A DNA stretch of 26,621 nucleotides, taken from assembly GCA_964552325.1 (NCBI GenBank), contig CAZKHA010000036.1, positions 1 to 26,621 on the forward strand, written 5' to 3'. The notes under the pieces are model-generated. The model was given only the letters and a program-made list of their open reading frames with translations. It was not told the origin of the DNA and searched no databases. This document shows, in pieces, positions 1-8,015 of this stretch (its first letter is position 1; each line of letters opens with the position of its first letter). The DNA is from CAZKCK01 sp964552325. Its GTDB lineage: Bacteria; Bacteroidota; Bacteroidia; Bacteroidales; TTA-H9. Position numbers and translations under genes: made by a program.

Positions 1-1024
1 AATATGCAAAGTCTTCGGCTGTCATGCGTAAGTCGAGGTCAATAACCTTTTCGGCCCCAAGGTATTCTATGGCTGCTTCTTTGGCAAGAGCCGTTAAACG
101 CTCATTATTTACCAAAAAGGGATAACCTTTGTCAATAAATACTTCACATTCAGCCCCTAAGCTTTCAGCTATTCCTTTTGCTGTCCGTTCAATAAGCTGG
201 TGGGCCTTGGCTCTCCAAGTTTCATCGAACGTTCGGATGGTGCCTTCAATTTGTGCTTTGTCGGGGATGATATTGGTGCGGCCATCGGCTACAAACTTGC
301 CAAATGAAATTACGGTTGGCATCGTGGGCAGGGCATTTCGGCTTACAATCTGTTGCAAGGCCACAATTATTTGAGCGCCAATAGCTATGGGGTCAATGGT
401 TAGATGAGGTGTAGCTGCATGGCCACCTTTGCCCTTGACAGTGAGATAGATTTCGTCGGTCGAGGCCATGTATTTTCCTGGTTTTAGGCCGATGGTTCCG
501 GCAGGTAGTTCGGGATAAACATGCTGACCAAAAATGGCTTTGGGGACGGGGTTTTTTAGCACTCCTTCTTTAATCATCATTGAAGCTCCGCCGGGATATT
601 TTTCTTCGGATGGCTGAAAAATAAGCCGGATTGTGCCAGTGAGTTCATGGCGTATTTGGTTGAGAATCCGCGCCGCACCCAATAATGAAGCCATGTGGAT
701 ATCGTGCCCACAGGCATGCATCACCCCCTCATTTAGCGATTTAAAGGGGACTGAAGTAAGTTCGGTTATCGGCAGTGCATCCATATCGGCACGCAGAGCA
801 ATGGTTTTTGAATCGGGATCATTGCATTTGATGTGTGCCACAATGCCTGTTCCAGCTACGCCAGTTTGGTGTTGAATGCCCCATTGGCTTAGCTGCTGAC
901 TTATGAACGCTGCCGTTTGATGTTCTTGCGTAGAAAGTTCCGGATGTTGATGCAAATGCCTTCTGATGGCAATAGTCTCTGGCAAGTATTCCTTTGAAAG
1001 TTGCTTGATTTTATCTTTAATCAT
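1..1024 (-). CDS. M20 family metal-dependent amidohydrolase (N-acyl amino acid / hippurate hydrolase type), partial
   Basis: The reading frame starts at ATG 1024-1022 and stays open to the left edge, so 341 codons are visible and the C-terminus is missing; family members are usually near 390-400 residues. The translation has the M20 di-metal signatures in order: HLHQHPEL near residue 23, RADMDAL at 78-84, HACGHD at 103-108, QPSEE near 135, GQH shortly after, and MTAEDFAY at the truncated end. The family hydrolyses N-acyl or aminoacyl amide bonds in the cytoplasm using a two-metal centre. It contains the family's lid/dimerisation segment (KGKGGHAATPH). The start lies 9 bp after the ABC exporter stop, so the two are very probably co-transcribed. 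Exact substrate (acetyl-, benzoyl- or indole-acyl amino acid) cannot be told from sequence. Confidence 0.93.
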   Translation of the reverse strand, partial: MIKDKIKQLSKEYLPETIAIRRHLHQHPELSTQEHQTAAFISQQLSQWGIQHQTGVAGTGIVAHIKCNDPDSKTIALRADMDALPITELTSVPFKSLNEGVMHACGHDIHMASLLGAARILNQIRHELTGTIRLIFQPSEEKYPGGASMMIKEGVLKNPVPKAIFGQHVYPELPAGTIGLKPGKYMASTDEIYLTVKGKGGHAATPHLTIDPIAIGAQIIVALQQIVSRNALPTMPTVISFGKFVADGRTNIIPDKAQIEGTIRTFDETWRAKAHQLIERTAKGIAESLGAECEVFIDKGYPFLVNNERLTALAKEAAIEYLGAEKVIDLDLRMTAEDFAY

Positions 1025-1033
1025 AAACAAATA

Positions 1034-2878
1034 TTATTCAAATGATTGCATTTCGCAAAGTTTTTTGTACAAGCTATTGTTTGCCAACAGCACTGTATGT
1101 GTGCCTCTTTCAGCAATTTCCCCTTTATTCAATACCACAATTTCATCGGCAAATTGCACAGTGGAGAGCCTATGGGCAATAACGAGGGAAGTGCGGTTTT
1201 TCATCAGGTTTTCGAGGGCTTCTTGTACCAATCGTTCGCTTTCGGTATCCAAAGCCGATGTTGCCTCATCCAAGATCATGATTGGTGGGTTTTTCAGTAC
1301 GGCCCTTGCTATGCTAAGCCGCTGCCGCTGCCCACCCGATAGTTTTGTGCCACGGTCACCAATAATGGTTTGGTAGCCATTGGGCGTTTCCATAATAAAG
1401 TCGTGGGCATTAGCTATGCGGGCAGCATTAATTACTTCTTGCTCAGTAACATTGGTTATGCCAAGGGCTATGTTGTTGAAAATAGTGTCGTTAAATAAAA
1501 TGGTTTCTTGCGTTACAATACCCATAAGGCCCCGCACATGGTCAATTCGGTAATCGCGAACATTCATGCCATCAATAAGCAATTCTCCTTCGGTGCAATC
1601 ATAAAATCGTGGAAGCAAATCAGCCATGGTTGACTTACCACTACCCGATGCACCAACTAAGGCAATGGTCTTGCCTTTCGGTATTTTTAAATTAATGTTG
1701 CGCAACACCTCTTCTTTCTCGTACTTGAAGCTTAGGTTCTTGTATTCAATTTCAGTGGTAAATTCGCTTAGTTCGTTTGCATCTGATTTCTCAATTATCA
1801 CCTCGTCGGCATCAAGTACTTGTTGGATTCTTTGTACCGATGCAGCCCCTTTTTGAATGTTGTAAATGGCTTGTACAATGGCTTTTGAAGGAGGAATGAG
1901 TTGTGTGAAAATGCCAACATACACCAAAAATACTTCCGCGCTTAAACCCGAGTTTGGGTTTAGCACAATTTTGCCACCAAACCAGAGTATCACTACCACA
2001 ACTAAAATCCCTAAAAACTCGCTCAGGGGTGATGCTAAATCACGTTTGCGGTACAACCTTATCATAAGGCGTGTATATTGTTTGTTTTCTTTTTCAAAAT
2101 TTAACTGGCTGGTATCTATTGCATTAAATGCTTTAATAATCCGAAGGCCCGAGATGGTTTCTTCGATTAGCGACAGCAGATAACCCATTTTTTTCTGCCC
2201 CTTATCGCTGGTGCGTTTAAGGCTTTTGCCTATCTGACCAATCAAAAACCCACTAATTGGCAGCATAATCAGCACAAATCCCGTAAGCATTGGGTTTATG
2301 TAAAAAAGGGCTAACAGAAAAGCAAGTATGGTAATAGGCTCCCTGAAAACCATTTCGAGCGAACTCATTATCGACCATTCCACCTCGGTTACATCAGACG
2401 TCATGCGGGCAATTAAATCGCCTTTGCGTTGCTCTGAATAATAGGATAGGGGAAGTATCAAAACCTTATAATACAGGTCGTTTCGTAGGTCTTTGACCAC
2501 ACCATTACGTATAGGGGCCAAAAAGAACATGGCCAGGTACCTAAACAAGTTCTTTAAGAAGAACAGCACAACAATTATCAATGAAATATACATTAAAGCC
2601 CTCAGTTCGCCATACTGATTAATGGTTTGGCCAATGAAATAATAAAAATGCTGTTTAAGGACTTCTGTACTAGAAAACAGTTCGGTGAAGCTATCAATGG
2701 CTGGGGGTTCGGTAAGCGAAATCCGTTGATCTTTGTTAAAGAGTATTTGCAATATGGGGATAAATAGCGCGAACGAAACCAAGCTAAAGGCTACCGACAA
2801 AATATTGAAGGCTATGTTTAACAAGGTATAACCCCAGTACGGGATTACATACCTCATAATTTTCAGGAGGTTGCTCAT
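1034..2878 (-). CDS. ABC exporter, fused membrane and ATPase domains (MsbA-like)
   Basis: A 614-residue half-transporter with an N-terminal six-helix membrane domain (about residues 1-330) and a C-terminal nucleotide-binding domain. The ATPase has Walker A GASGSGKS (Lys415), the signature LSGGQRQR, Walker B ILDEATSALD (Asp537, Glu538) and the switch AHR. This length and order are typical of homodimeric exporters of the MsbA/multidrug group, which flip lipid A precursors, lipids or drugs across the inner membrane. Substrate is not determinable here. It is the first gene of a minus-strand unit with the M20 amidohydrolase; a TACTTTTG -7 box sits 17 bp upstream of its ATG. The start MSNLLKIMRY is supported by that promoter position and by the first transmembrane helix directly after it. 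Confidence 0.95.
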   Translation of the reverse strand: MSNLLKIMRYVIPYWGYTLLNIAFNILSVAFSLVSFALFIPILQILFNKDQRISLTEPPAIDSFTELFSSTEVLKQHFYYFIGQTINQYGELRALMYISLIIVVLFFLKNLFRYLAMFFLAPIRNGVVKDLRNDLYYKVLILPLSYYSEQRKGDLIARMTSDVTEVEWSIMSSLEMVFREPITILAFLLALFYINPMLTGFVLIMLPISGFLIGQIGKSLKRTSDKGQKKMGYLLSLIEETISGLRIIKAFNAIDTSQLNFEKENKQYTRLMIRLYRKRDLASPLSEFLGILVVVVILWFGGKIVLNPNSGLSAEVFLVYVGIFTQLIPPSKAIVQAIYNIQKGAASVQRIQQVLDADEVIIEKSDANELSEFTTEIEYKNLSFKYEKEEVLRNINLKIPKGKTIALVGASGSGKSTMADLLPRFYDCTEGELLIDGMNVRDYRIDHVRGLMGIVTQETILFNDTIFNNIALGITNVTEQEVINAARIANAHDFIMETPNGYQTIIGDRGTKLSGGQRQRLSIARAVLKNPPIMILDEATSALDTESERLVQEALENLMKNRTSLVIAHRLSTVQFADEIVVLNKGEIAERGTHTVLLANNSLYKKLCEMQSFE

Positions 2879-2894
2879 AATTGGAAACTTAACG

Positions 2895-2923
2895 CAAAAG
2901 TAGGAGAAAATAGTATTGGCAAG
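2895..2923 (-). promoter_or_regulatory. Bacteroidota-type promoter for the ABC exporter/M20 operon
   Basis: On the minus strand a TACTTTTG -7 box occupies 2902-2895. A weak -33 element CTTG lies 17 bp upstream of it (2923-2920). It faces away from the cinA promoter. The -7 match is exact; the -33 match is approximate. Confidence 0.55.
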
Positions 2924-2959
2924 CTGTTGTCGATAGCATATCGGCTTGTCATTGGGTTG

Positions 2960-2967
2960 TATCTTTG
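2960..2967 (+). promoter_or_regulatory. -7 box of the cinA promoter
   Basis: TATCTTTG matches the Bacteroidota TAnnTTTG consensus and ends 17 bp before the cinA ATG, implying a leader of roughly 10 nt. No convincing TTTG -33 element was found at the expected distance. Confidence 0.5.
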
Positions 2968-2984
2968 CGGGCTAAATGTAAACT

Positions 2985-4226
2985 ATGAAAGCCGAAATTC
3001 TTACCATAGGCGATGAACTTCTTATTGGCCAAGTGGTTGATACCAATTCCGCGTGGATTGGCCAACAAATGAACCTAATTGGCATCCGGATTGAACGAAT
3101 AACTTCCATTTCTGATAATGCCTCCGAAATCGTTACAAACCTCCGGGATGCGTTAAAACGATCAGATGTTGTGCTGGTTACCGGGGGTTTGGGGCCAACC
3201 CGTGATGATATTACCAAGCCAAGCCTTTGCGAGTTTTTTAACACTAAACTGGTGTTTAACCCCGAGGCATACAACGATATTGAAGCGTTTTTTAAACGAA
3301 AAGGGCTTGTTATTACCGAGTTAAACCGGCAACAGGCATTTCTGCCCGAATCATGTGTTTCCATTCCCAATCCCATTGGCACAGCCCGAGGTATGTGGTT
3401 TGAGGCAAATGAACGTATTGTGGTTTCAATGCCTGGGGTTCCATTCGAAATGAAAGGGATGATGGCAGATTATGTTCTTCCCAAATTAGCAAAACTTGCT
3501 GGTAATCAAGCTATCGTGCATAAAACCATTATGACAACCGGAATAGGGGAGTCCTTTTTAGCTGCACGAATCGAGACATGGGAAAACCAATTGCCTGAAA
3601 ACATGAAACTGGCGTATTTGCCTTCACCCGGAATAGTACGCTTGCGTATTACGGCAACAGGGTCAGATTTTGATTTGTTAAAACAAGCTGTTGATGATGA
3701 AGTTGAACGGCTTATCCCATTGGCGTCGGATTATATTTATGGGTATGATGATGAGCAATTGGAGTATGTGATTGGGCAATTGCTCAAACAGAAAGAGGCA
3801 AGCCTTTCAACGGCCGAAAGTTGTACGGGAGGTTATGTTTCGCATCTGATAACGAGTGTGCCTGGGAGCTCAGTTTATTTTATGGGGTCTGTCGTTTCGT
3901 ATTCAAACCAAGTAAAAATGAACCAATTGGGCGTAACCTACAGTTCGTTGGTGCAACATGGGGCTGTAAGCAAGCAGGTTGTGGAGCAGATGGCTTTAGG
4001 GGCAAACCGCCTTTTACAAACAGATTACGCTATTGCGATTAGCGGGATAGCAGGCCCTGATGGAGGCACCGATGAGAAGCCTGTTGGGTTGGTTTGGATT
4101 GCCATTGCTGGTCCAAAAGGAGTGCAAAGCCAAGAATTCATGTTTGGGGATGATCGGGATCGCAATATCCGCAGGGCTGGCTTAGCTGCCTTAAACATGC
4201 TACGAAAAATTCTTTTGAAGTTATAA
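2985..4226 (+). CDS. cinA: CinA family protein, probable nicotinamide-nucleotide amidohydrolase
   Basis: A 413-residue two-domain protein of the usual CinA length. The N-terminal MoCF/COG1058-like domain begins with AEILTIGDELLIGQVVDTNS and carries TGGLGPTRDD; family knowledge links this domain to ADP-ribose pyrophosphatase activity. The C-terminal CinA amidase domain starts near residue 255 and has the nucleophile-region motif STAESCTGG (residues 275-283), then SGIAGPDGGTDEKPVG. The C-terminal domain deamidates NMN to nicotinate mononucleotide in pyridine-nucleotide salvage. The competence name is historical. Its location directly upstream of rpmB is a common Bacteroidota arrangement. Confidence 0.95.
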   Translation: MKAEILTIGDELLIGQVVDTNSAWIGQQMNLIGIRIERITSISDNASEIVTNLRDALKRSDVVLVTGGLGPTRDDITKPSLCEFFNTKLVFNPEAYNDIEAFFKRKGLVITELNRQQAFLPESCVSIPNPIGTARGMWFEANERIVVSMPGVPFEMKGMMADYVLPKLAKLAGNQAIVHKTIMTTGIGESFLAARIETWENQLPENMKLAYLPSPGIVRLRITATGSDFDLLKQAVDDEVERLIPLASDYIYGYDDEQLEYVIGQLLKQKEASLSTAESCTGGYVSHLITSVPGSSVYFMGSVVSYSNQVKMNQLGVTYSSLVQHGAVSKQVVEQMALGANRLLQTDYAIAISGIAGPDGGTDEKPVGLVWIAIAGPKGVQSQEFMFGDDRDRNIRRAGLAALNMLRKILLKL

Positions 4227-4292
4227 TACGCTGTATAATAGTGTTTTAATTAGATGCCTGGAAGTTTAGGTGAAATTTTTTAAGGTATTAAG

Positions 4293-4322
4293 TTGTTTTG
4301 TTTGAATTTTTTACGAACTTTG
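4293..4322 (+). promoter_or_regulatory. Possible rpmB promoter
   Basis: GAACTTTG (4315-4322) is one base off the TAnnTTTG -7 consensus, with a TTG at 4293-4295 19 bp upstream. It lies 43 bp before the rpmB ATG. Read-through from cinA is also possible because no clear terminator follows cinA. Confidence 0.35.
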
Positions 4323-4365
4323 CAGCCCATTTGTGAAAAAATAGACCTTTTAAATAAGTAATACG

Positions 4366-4602
4366 ATGTCAAGGATTTGCCAAATAACCGGAAAACATGT
4401 TATAACCGGAAACAGCGTTTCGCATTCAAACGCAAAGACAAAACGGAAGTTCTATCCGAACCTTCAGGTTAAGAAATTCTACATTCCCGAAGAAGACAGG
4501 TGGATAACTTTAAAAGTTTCAACCTCTGGTTTAAGGAATATCAGTAAAAAAGGTATTTCGGCCTGCCTAAAAGAAGCTAAAGAAAACGGCTTTATTGATT
4601 AA
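4366..4602 (+). CDS. rpmB: 50S ribosomal protein L28
   Basis: A 78-residue basic protein starting MSRICQITGKHVITGNSVSHS, the characteristic L28 N-terminus, with the SHSNAKTKRKFYPNLQ segment and the Bacteroidota-type extension ending in KENGFID. L28 is a structural protein of the large ribosomal subunit. It is a complete single gene followed 22 bp later by a strong hairpin terminator. In many Bacteroidota genomes rpmB is followed by rpmG (L33) and a short DUF4295 gene; neither is present here. Confidence 0.97.
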   Translation: MSRICQITGKHVITGNSVSHSNAKTKRKFYPNLQVKKFYIPEEDRWITLKVSTSGLRNISKKGISACLKEAKENGFID

Positions 4603-4624
4603 GCCATGTAAAATAGTACGAATT

Positions 4625-4657
4625 AAGCTGTTGCCTTGTTGTAACAGCTTTTTTTTT
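4625..4657 (+). terminator. Intrinsic terminator after rpmB
   Basis: A perfect 8-bp stem, AAGCTGTT (4625-4632) with AACAGCTT (4643-4650), encloses a 10-nt loop and runs into nine consecutive T (4649-4657). It ends the cinA/rpmB unit. Confidence 0.85.
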
Positions 4658-4675
4658 GCCTTCTTAGTACTATAC

Positions 4676-4708
4676 TTTCATCTAAAAGCGTTGTTTTGCT
4701 TACTTTTG
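4676..4708 (+). promoter_or_regulatory. Promoter of the TonB receptor/exonuclease unit
   Basis: TTTC (4676-4679), 21 bp, then TACTTTTG (4701-4708), an exact -7 box. It sits after the rpmB terminator and 47 bp before the preferred ATG at 4756. Confidence 0.55.
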
Positions 4709-4755
4709 ACGTCTATTCATAATAACTGAACTAGTTGTTGCCTAACCCGCTACTG

Positions 4756-7302
4756 ATGAAATCTTGCCCCAAACACCCTTTTTCCATTCTGGTTTTACTG
4801 TTCTTAGCTTTATCTGTGCTAGGCCAATCGCAACCGAAAGCACGCATTTATGGTACTATCCGCAATGCCCAGGCCCAAAACCTTGAATTGGTAAATATTT
4901 CGGTAATGGGCTTCCCGGGAGGAACAACCACCGATAAATCGGGCAATTTTGAGCTTCAAGTGCCTGCCCAAAAACCAATAACAGTTGTGGTTTCGTTTAT
5001 TGGATACCACACTCAGCGTATCCCATTGCAGCTCAAAGAAAACGAACGCTACAAGATAGACAAGATTTTGTTGGAGAATTCTACCGAACTCCAAGGCGTC
5101 CGCATCGAAGACAAGCAAATCCGTGCATCAAACCTCAGCCGTATCGACCCAAAAAATGCATTGCTTATTACTACCCTTGGAGGTGGAATAGAAGCCTTGG
5201 TTAAAACACAGGCAGGCGTAGTTTCAAATAATGAGTTGAGTTCACAATACTCGGTACGTGGTGGCAATTATGACGAGAACTTGGTGTATGTAAATGATTT
5301 CGAGATTTACCGTCCCTTTTTGGTGCGTTCGGGCCAGCAAGAAGGGCTTAGCTTCTTGAATCCAGACCTCGTTTCGGGAATACTGTTTTCGGCCGGGGGA
5401 TTCGAAGCAAAATATGGCGACAAAATGTCGTCGGTGCTCGACATTCAATATAAAAAACCTACCCAATTTGGGGGTTCTGCTTCCTTAAGCTTGCTCGGTG
5501 CAACCGTGCACATCGAAAACCAGTCAAAAAACAAGAAGATCAATTACATGCTAGGTGTTAGGCAAAAATCCAACCAGTATGTTTTATCGACCTTGCAAAC
5601 CAAAGGCGATTATCGCCCATCCTTTACCGATATTCAAGCCAACGTAAACTATAATCTGACTGATAAGCTCGAACTATCCGCATTAGGCAACTATTCATTA
5701 AACATTTATCGACTAGTGCCTGAGGATAGGGAAACCTCGTTTGGAACTATTCAAGAAGCATATAAACTTAAAGTGTATTTTGAAGGCCAGGAAAAAGATC
5801 GTTTCGAGAACTATATGGGTGGATTATCAGCAACCTATAAGCCTAACAAAGAATTAAAGCTCAAGCTAATGGCTTCCGCATTCCGTACACTCGAAAGCGA
5901 GACATATGATATTGTTGGGGAATATTGGATAGGGCAATTAGAATCGGATATGACCCAAAGTACATTTGGTCAGGTGATTGAGGCACAGGGCGTTGGTACG
6001 TATTTGAATCATGCACGCAATATGCTTGATGCCGTTGTGGCAAATGTAGAGCATCGGGGTACTTTAATGCTGAAGGACGATAATTCTATACAGTGGGGGC
6101 TTAAATACCAACATGAATGGATTGACGATAAGATAAGCGAATGGGAAATGGTTGACTCAGCAGGCTATATGGTACCCGGTAATCCTGATTCGGTGGGTTA
6201 TCTAGATCCTTTGGCCCAGCCCGACAGGCCTTTGGTTATGAAGGATTATCTCAAGACCAACATCAGCCTTAGTTCCAATCGTTTAAGTGGCTTTTTTCAG
6301 CGTTCGTGGCAGTTTAAGGGCGATCAACGTGAAGTGAATTTAACGGCGGGGGTGCGATCGCAGTATTGGGATTTCAACAATCAACTCCTTATTAGCCCCA
6401 GGGCTACCGTTTCGCTTAATCCAAAATGGGAACGCGATATGGTGTTTAAAGTTTCGGGTGGGTTTTACTACCAACCACCATTTTACCGCGAGCTGCGCGA
6501 TATGAATGGTGAAATTAACAAGGATTTAAAGGCCCAATCATCCATACAACTCGTTGCTGGCAGCGACCTTAATTTTAAGGCCTGGAACCGCGATTTTAAG
6601 TTTGTCTCAGAAATCTATTTTAAGTATTTGTACAATTTGGTTCCGTATGTGGTTGATAATGTTCGCATACGCTATTACGCTGATAATAATGCACATGGAT
6701 TTGCCACGGGTATTGACTTAAAAGTGAATGGTGAGTTTGTGAAGGGCGTTGAATCATGGGCAAGCTTATCAGTAATGAAGACGATGGAAGACATTGAAGG
6801 TGATTTTTATTGGGAACGCTACAATCAAAAAGGTGAAGTAATTCATGCAGGTTATACTACTGATAACGTAGCTGTTGATAGTGCATACTTTGAACCAGGT
6901 TACATAGCTAGGCCTACCGACCAGCGCGTAAATTTCAATTTGTTTTTTCAGGATTACTTGCCTTCGAACCCAACCTATAAAATGAGTGTAAATTTGGTGT
7001 TTGGTACTGGTTTTCCTTTTGGTGCTCCCAAAACCCCTAAATATTTGCATACAAGGCGAATACCACCCTATCGAAGAGTTGATATCGGATTCTCGAAGAT
7101 GCTTAAAGGCGAGGGCTCAGAGGTAAAAGGCTTTTTAAGGCATTTTAAATCGGTCTGGCTAACTGCCGAAGTCTTTAATTTGCTGCAATTTAGCAATACC
7201 ATTTCCTATATTTGGGTTACCGATGTTGATAATCGCCGCTATGCCATCCCAAACTATCTCACACCAAGGCAGATAAATGTTAAACTTATGATAAACTTTT
7301 GA
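4756..7302 (+). CDS. TonB-dependent outer-membrane receptor with CarboxypepD_reg-like N-terminal domain
   Basis: The preferred start is ATG 4756, which gives a clean signal peptide (MKSCPKHPF then a hydrophobic stretch ending LSVLGQSQ) and 848 residues; an in-frame TTG at 4735 would only add seven residues. After the signal comes a carboxypeptidase-regulatory-like beta domain (about 25-105), a plug domain (about 120-240, with VRGGNYDENLVYVNDFEIY and AGGFEAKYGDKMSSVLDI), and a long beta-barrel ending in the aromatic residue typical of BAM substrates (LMINF). Such receptors import ligands across the outer membrane using TonB energy. No SusD-like lipoprotein gene is adjacent, so this is not a standard glycan-uptake pair; ligand unknown. 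It is followed after 2 bp by the exonuclease gene. Confidence 0.92.
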   Translation: MKSCPKHPFSILVLLFLALSVLGQSQPKARIYGTIRNAQAQNLELVNISVMGFPGGTTTDKSGNFELQVPAQKPITVVVSFIGYHTQRIPLQLKENERYKIDKILLENSTELQGVRIEDKQIRASNLSRIDPKNALLITTLGGGIEALVKTQAGVVSNNELSSQYSVRGGNYDENLVYVNDFEIYRPFLVRSGQQEGLSFLNPDLVSGILFSAGGFEAKYGDKMSSVLDIQYKKPTQFGGSASLSLLGATVHIENQSKNKKINYMLGVRQKSNQYVLSTLQTKGDYRPSFTDIQANVNYNLTDKLELSALGNYSLNIYRLVPEDRETSFGTIQEAYKLKVYFEGQEKDRFENYMGGLSATYKPNKELKLKLMASAFRTLESETYDIVGEYWIGQLESDMTQSTFGQVIEAQGVGTYLNHARNMLDAVVANVEHRGTLMLKDDNSIQWGLKYQHEWIDDKISEWEMVDSAGYMVPGNPDSVGYLDPLAQPDRPLVMKDYLKTNISLSSNRLSGFFQRSWQFKGDQREVNLTAGVRSQYWDFNNQLLISPRATVSLNPKWERDMVFKVSGGFYYQPPFYRELRDMNGEINKDLKAQSSIQLVAGSDLNFKAWNRDFKFVSEIYFKYLYNLVPYVVDNVRIRYYADNNAHGFATGIDLKVNGEFVKGVESWASLSVMKTMEDIEGDFYWERYNQKGEVIHAGYTTDNVAVDSAYFEPGYIARPTDQRVNFNLFFQDYLPSNPTYKMSVNLVFGTGFPFGAPKTPKYLHTRRIPPYRRVDIGFSKMLKGEGSEVKGFLRHFKSVWLTAEVFNLLQFSNTISYIWVTDVDNRRYAIPNYLTPRQINVKLMINF

Positions 7303-7304
7303 TC

Positions 7305-8015
7305 ATGCTCGATTTCACCAAACGGGGTTTCTTTGGCCAGACCAAGAAAGCCAAAAGTAGTAAAAACGATACAAAGCAGTCGTTTGTCCAGTTTTCGACA
7401 ACTGATTTGGCATTTTTTGCAAAAAATACCGAAGGGTGCATTAAGAGTATTGATACCGATGCGCTTAATGCCGTTCCGGTTGGTAAGTTTGAAGGTGAGA
7501 TTGTGCTGGTTGACAGAAAAAGCGATGTTGATAAATGCGTAGAGCTCATTGAGCAAGAAGACATTATTGGCATTGATTCAGAAACACGCCCAAACTTTAC
7601 CCGCGGAGAACGTCATCAAGTTGCTTTGCTTCAAATAGCCACCTCTTCAACGGTATATTTGTTCAGGCTCAATAAAATAGGTTTCACAAGGAGTTTGTTA
7701 GCGCTGTTCGAAAATCCTAATCTGATAAAGGTAGGCATAGCCCTCGAAAACGATCTGCCAGAGTTGCGTCGTTTTGGGCCCATAAATCCAATTGGTTTGG
7801 TTGATTTAAATAAGCTGTGCCCATCCATAGGCTTTAGCATGATTGGCGCCCGAAAACTCTCGGCAATGATACTCGGCTTTAGGCTTTCAAAGGCACAACA
7901 AACCAGCAATTGGGAGTCAGATGTGTTAACAGATGCCCAGTTAGCGTATGCTGCCACCGATGCATGGGTTTGCCGAGAAATCTACCTCCGAATATGCGGA
8001 ATTAAGGCGGTTTAG
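7305..8015 (+). CDS. RNase D-like 3'-5' exonuclease domain protein
   Basis: A 236-residue protein of the DnaQ-like superfamily, DEDDy type. The three exonuclease motifs are visible: ExoI GIDSET (Asp91, Glu93), ExoII in GIALENDLPEL (Asp150) and ExoIII YAATD (Tyr215, Asp219). The family removes nucleotides from 3' ends of RNA or DNA. There is no HRDC domain, so it is shorter than classical RNase D and resembles the stand-alone 3'-5' exonuclease-domain proteins; whether the substrate is RNA or DNA is open. ATG 7305 is preferred; a TTG at 7299 overlaps the receptor stop. It is probably co-transcribed with the receptor. Its TAG overlaps the CorA stop on the other strand. Confidence 0.88.
   Translation: MLDFTKRGFFGQTKKAKSSKNDTKQSFVQFSTTDLAFFAKNTEGCIKSIDTDALNAVPVGKFEGEIVLVDRKSDVDKCVELIEQEDIIGIDSETRPNFTRGERHQVALLQIATSSTVYLFRLNKIGFTRSLLALFENPNLIKVGIALENDLPELRRFGPINPIGLVDLNKLCPSIGFSMIGARKLSAMILGFRLSKAQQTSNWESDVLTDAQLAYAATDAWVCREIYLRICGIKAV

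Noticed and set aside
966..1376. 136-codon plus-strand open frame over the ABC/M20 junction
   Set aside because: It lies antisense to the ATPase domain and the conserved M20 N-terminus and encodes nothing recognisable.
2972..3382. 136-codon minus-strand open frame inside cinA
   Set aside because: It is antisense to a strongly conserved gene, with no known domain; a shadow of the cinA codons.
4735..4755. TTG start for the TonB receptor
   Set aside because: ATG 4756 gives a proper signal peptide; the extra seven residues add nothing.
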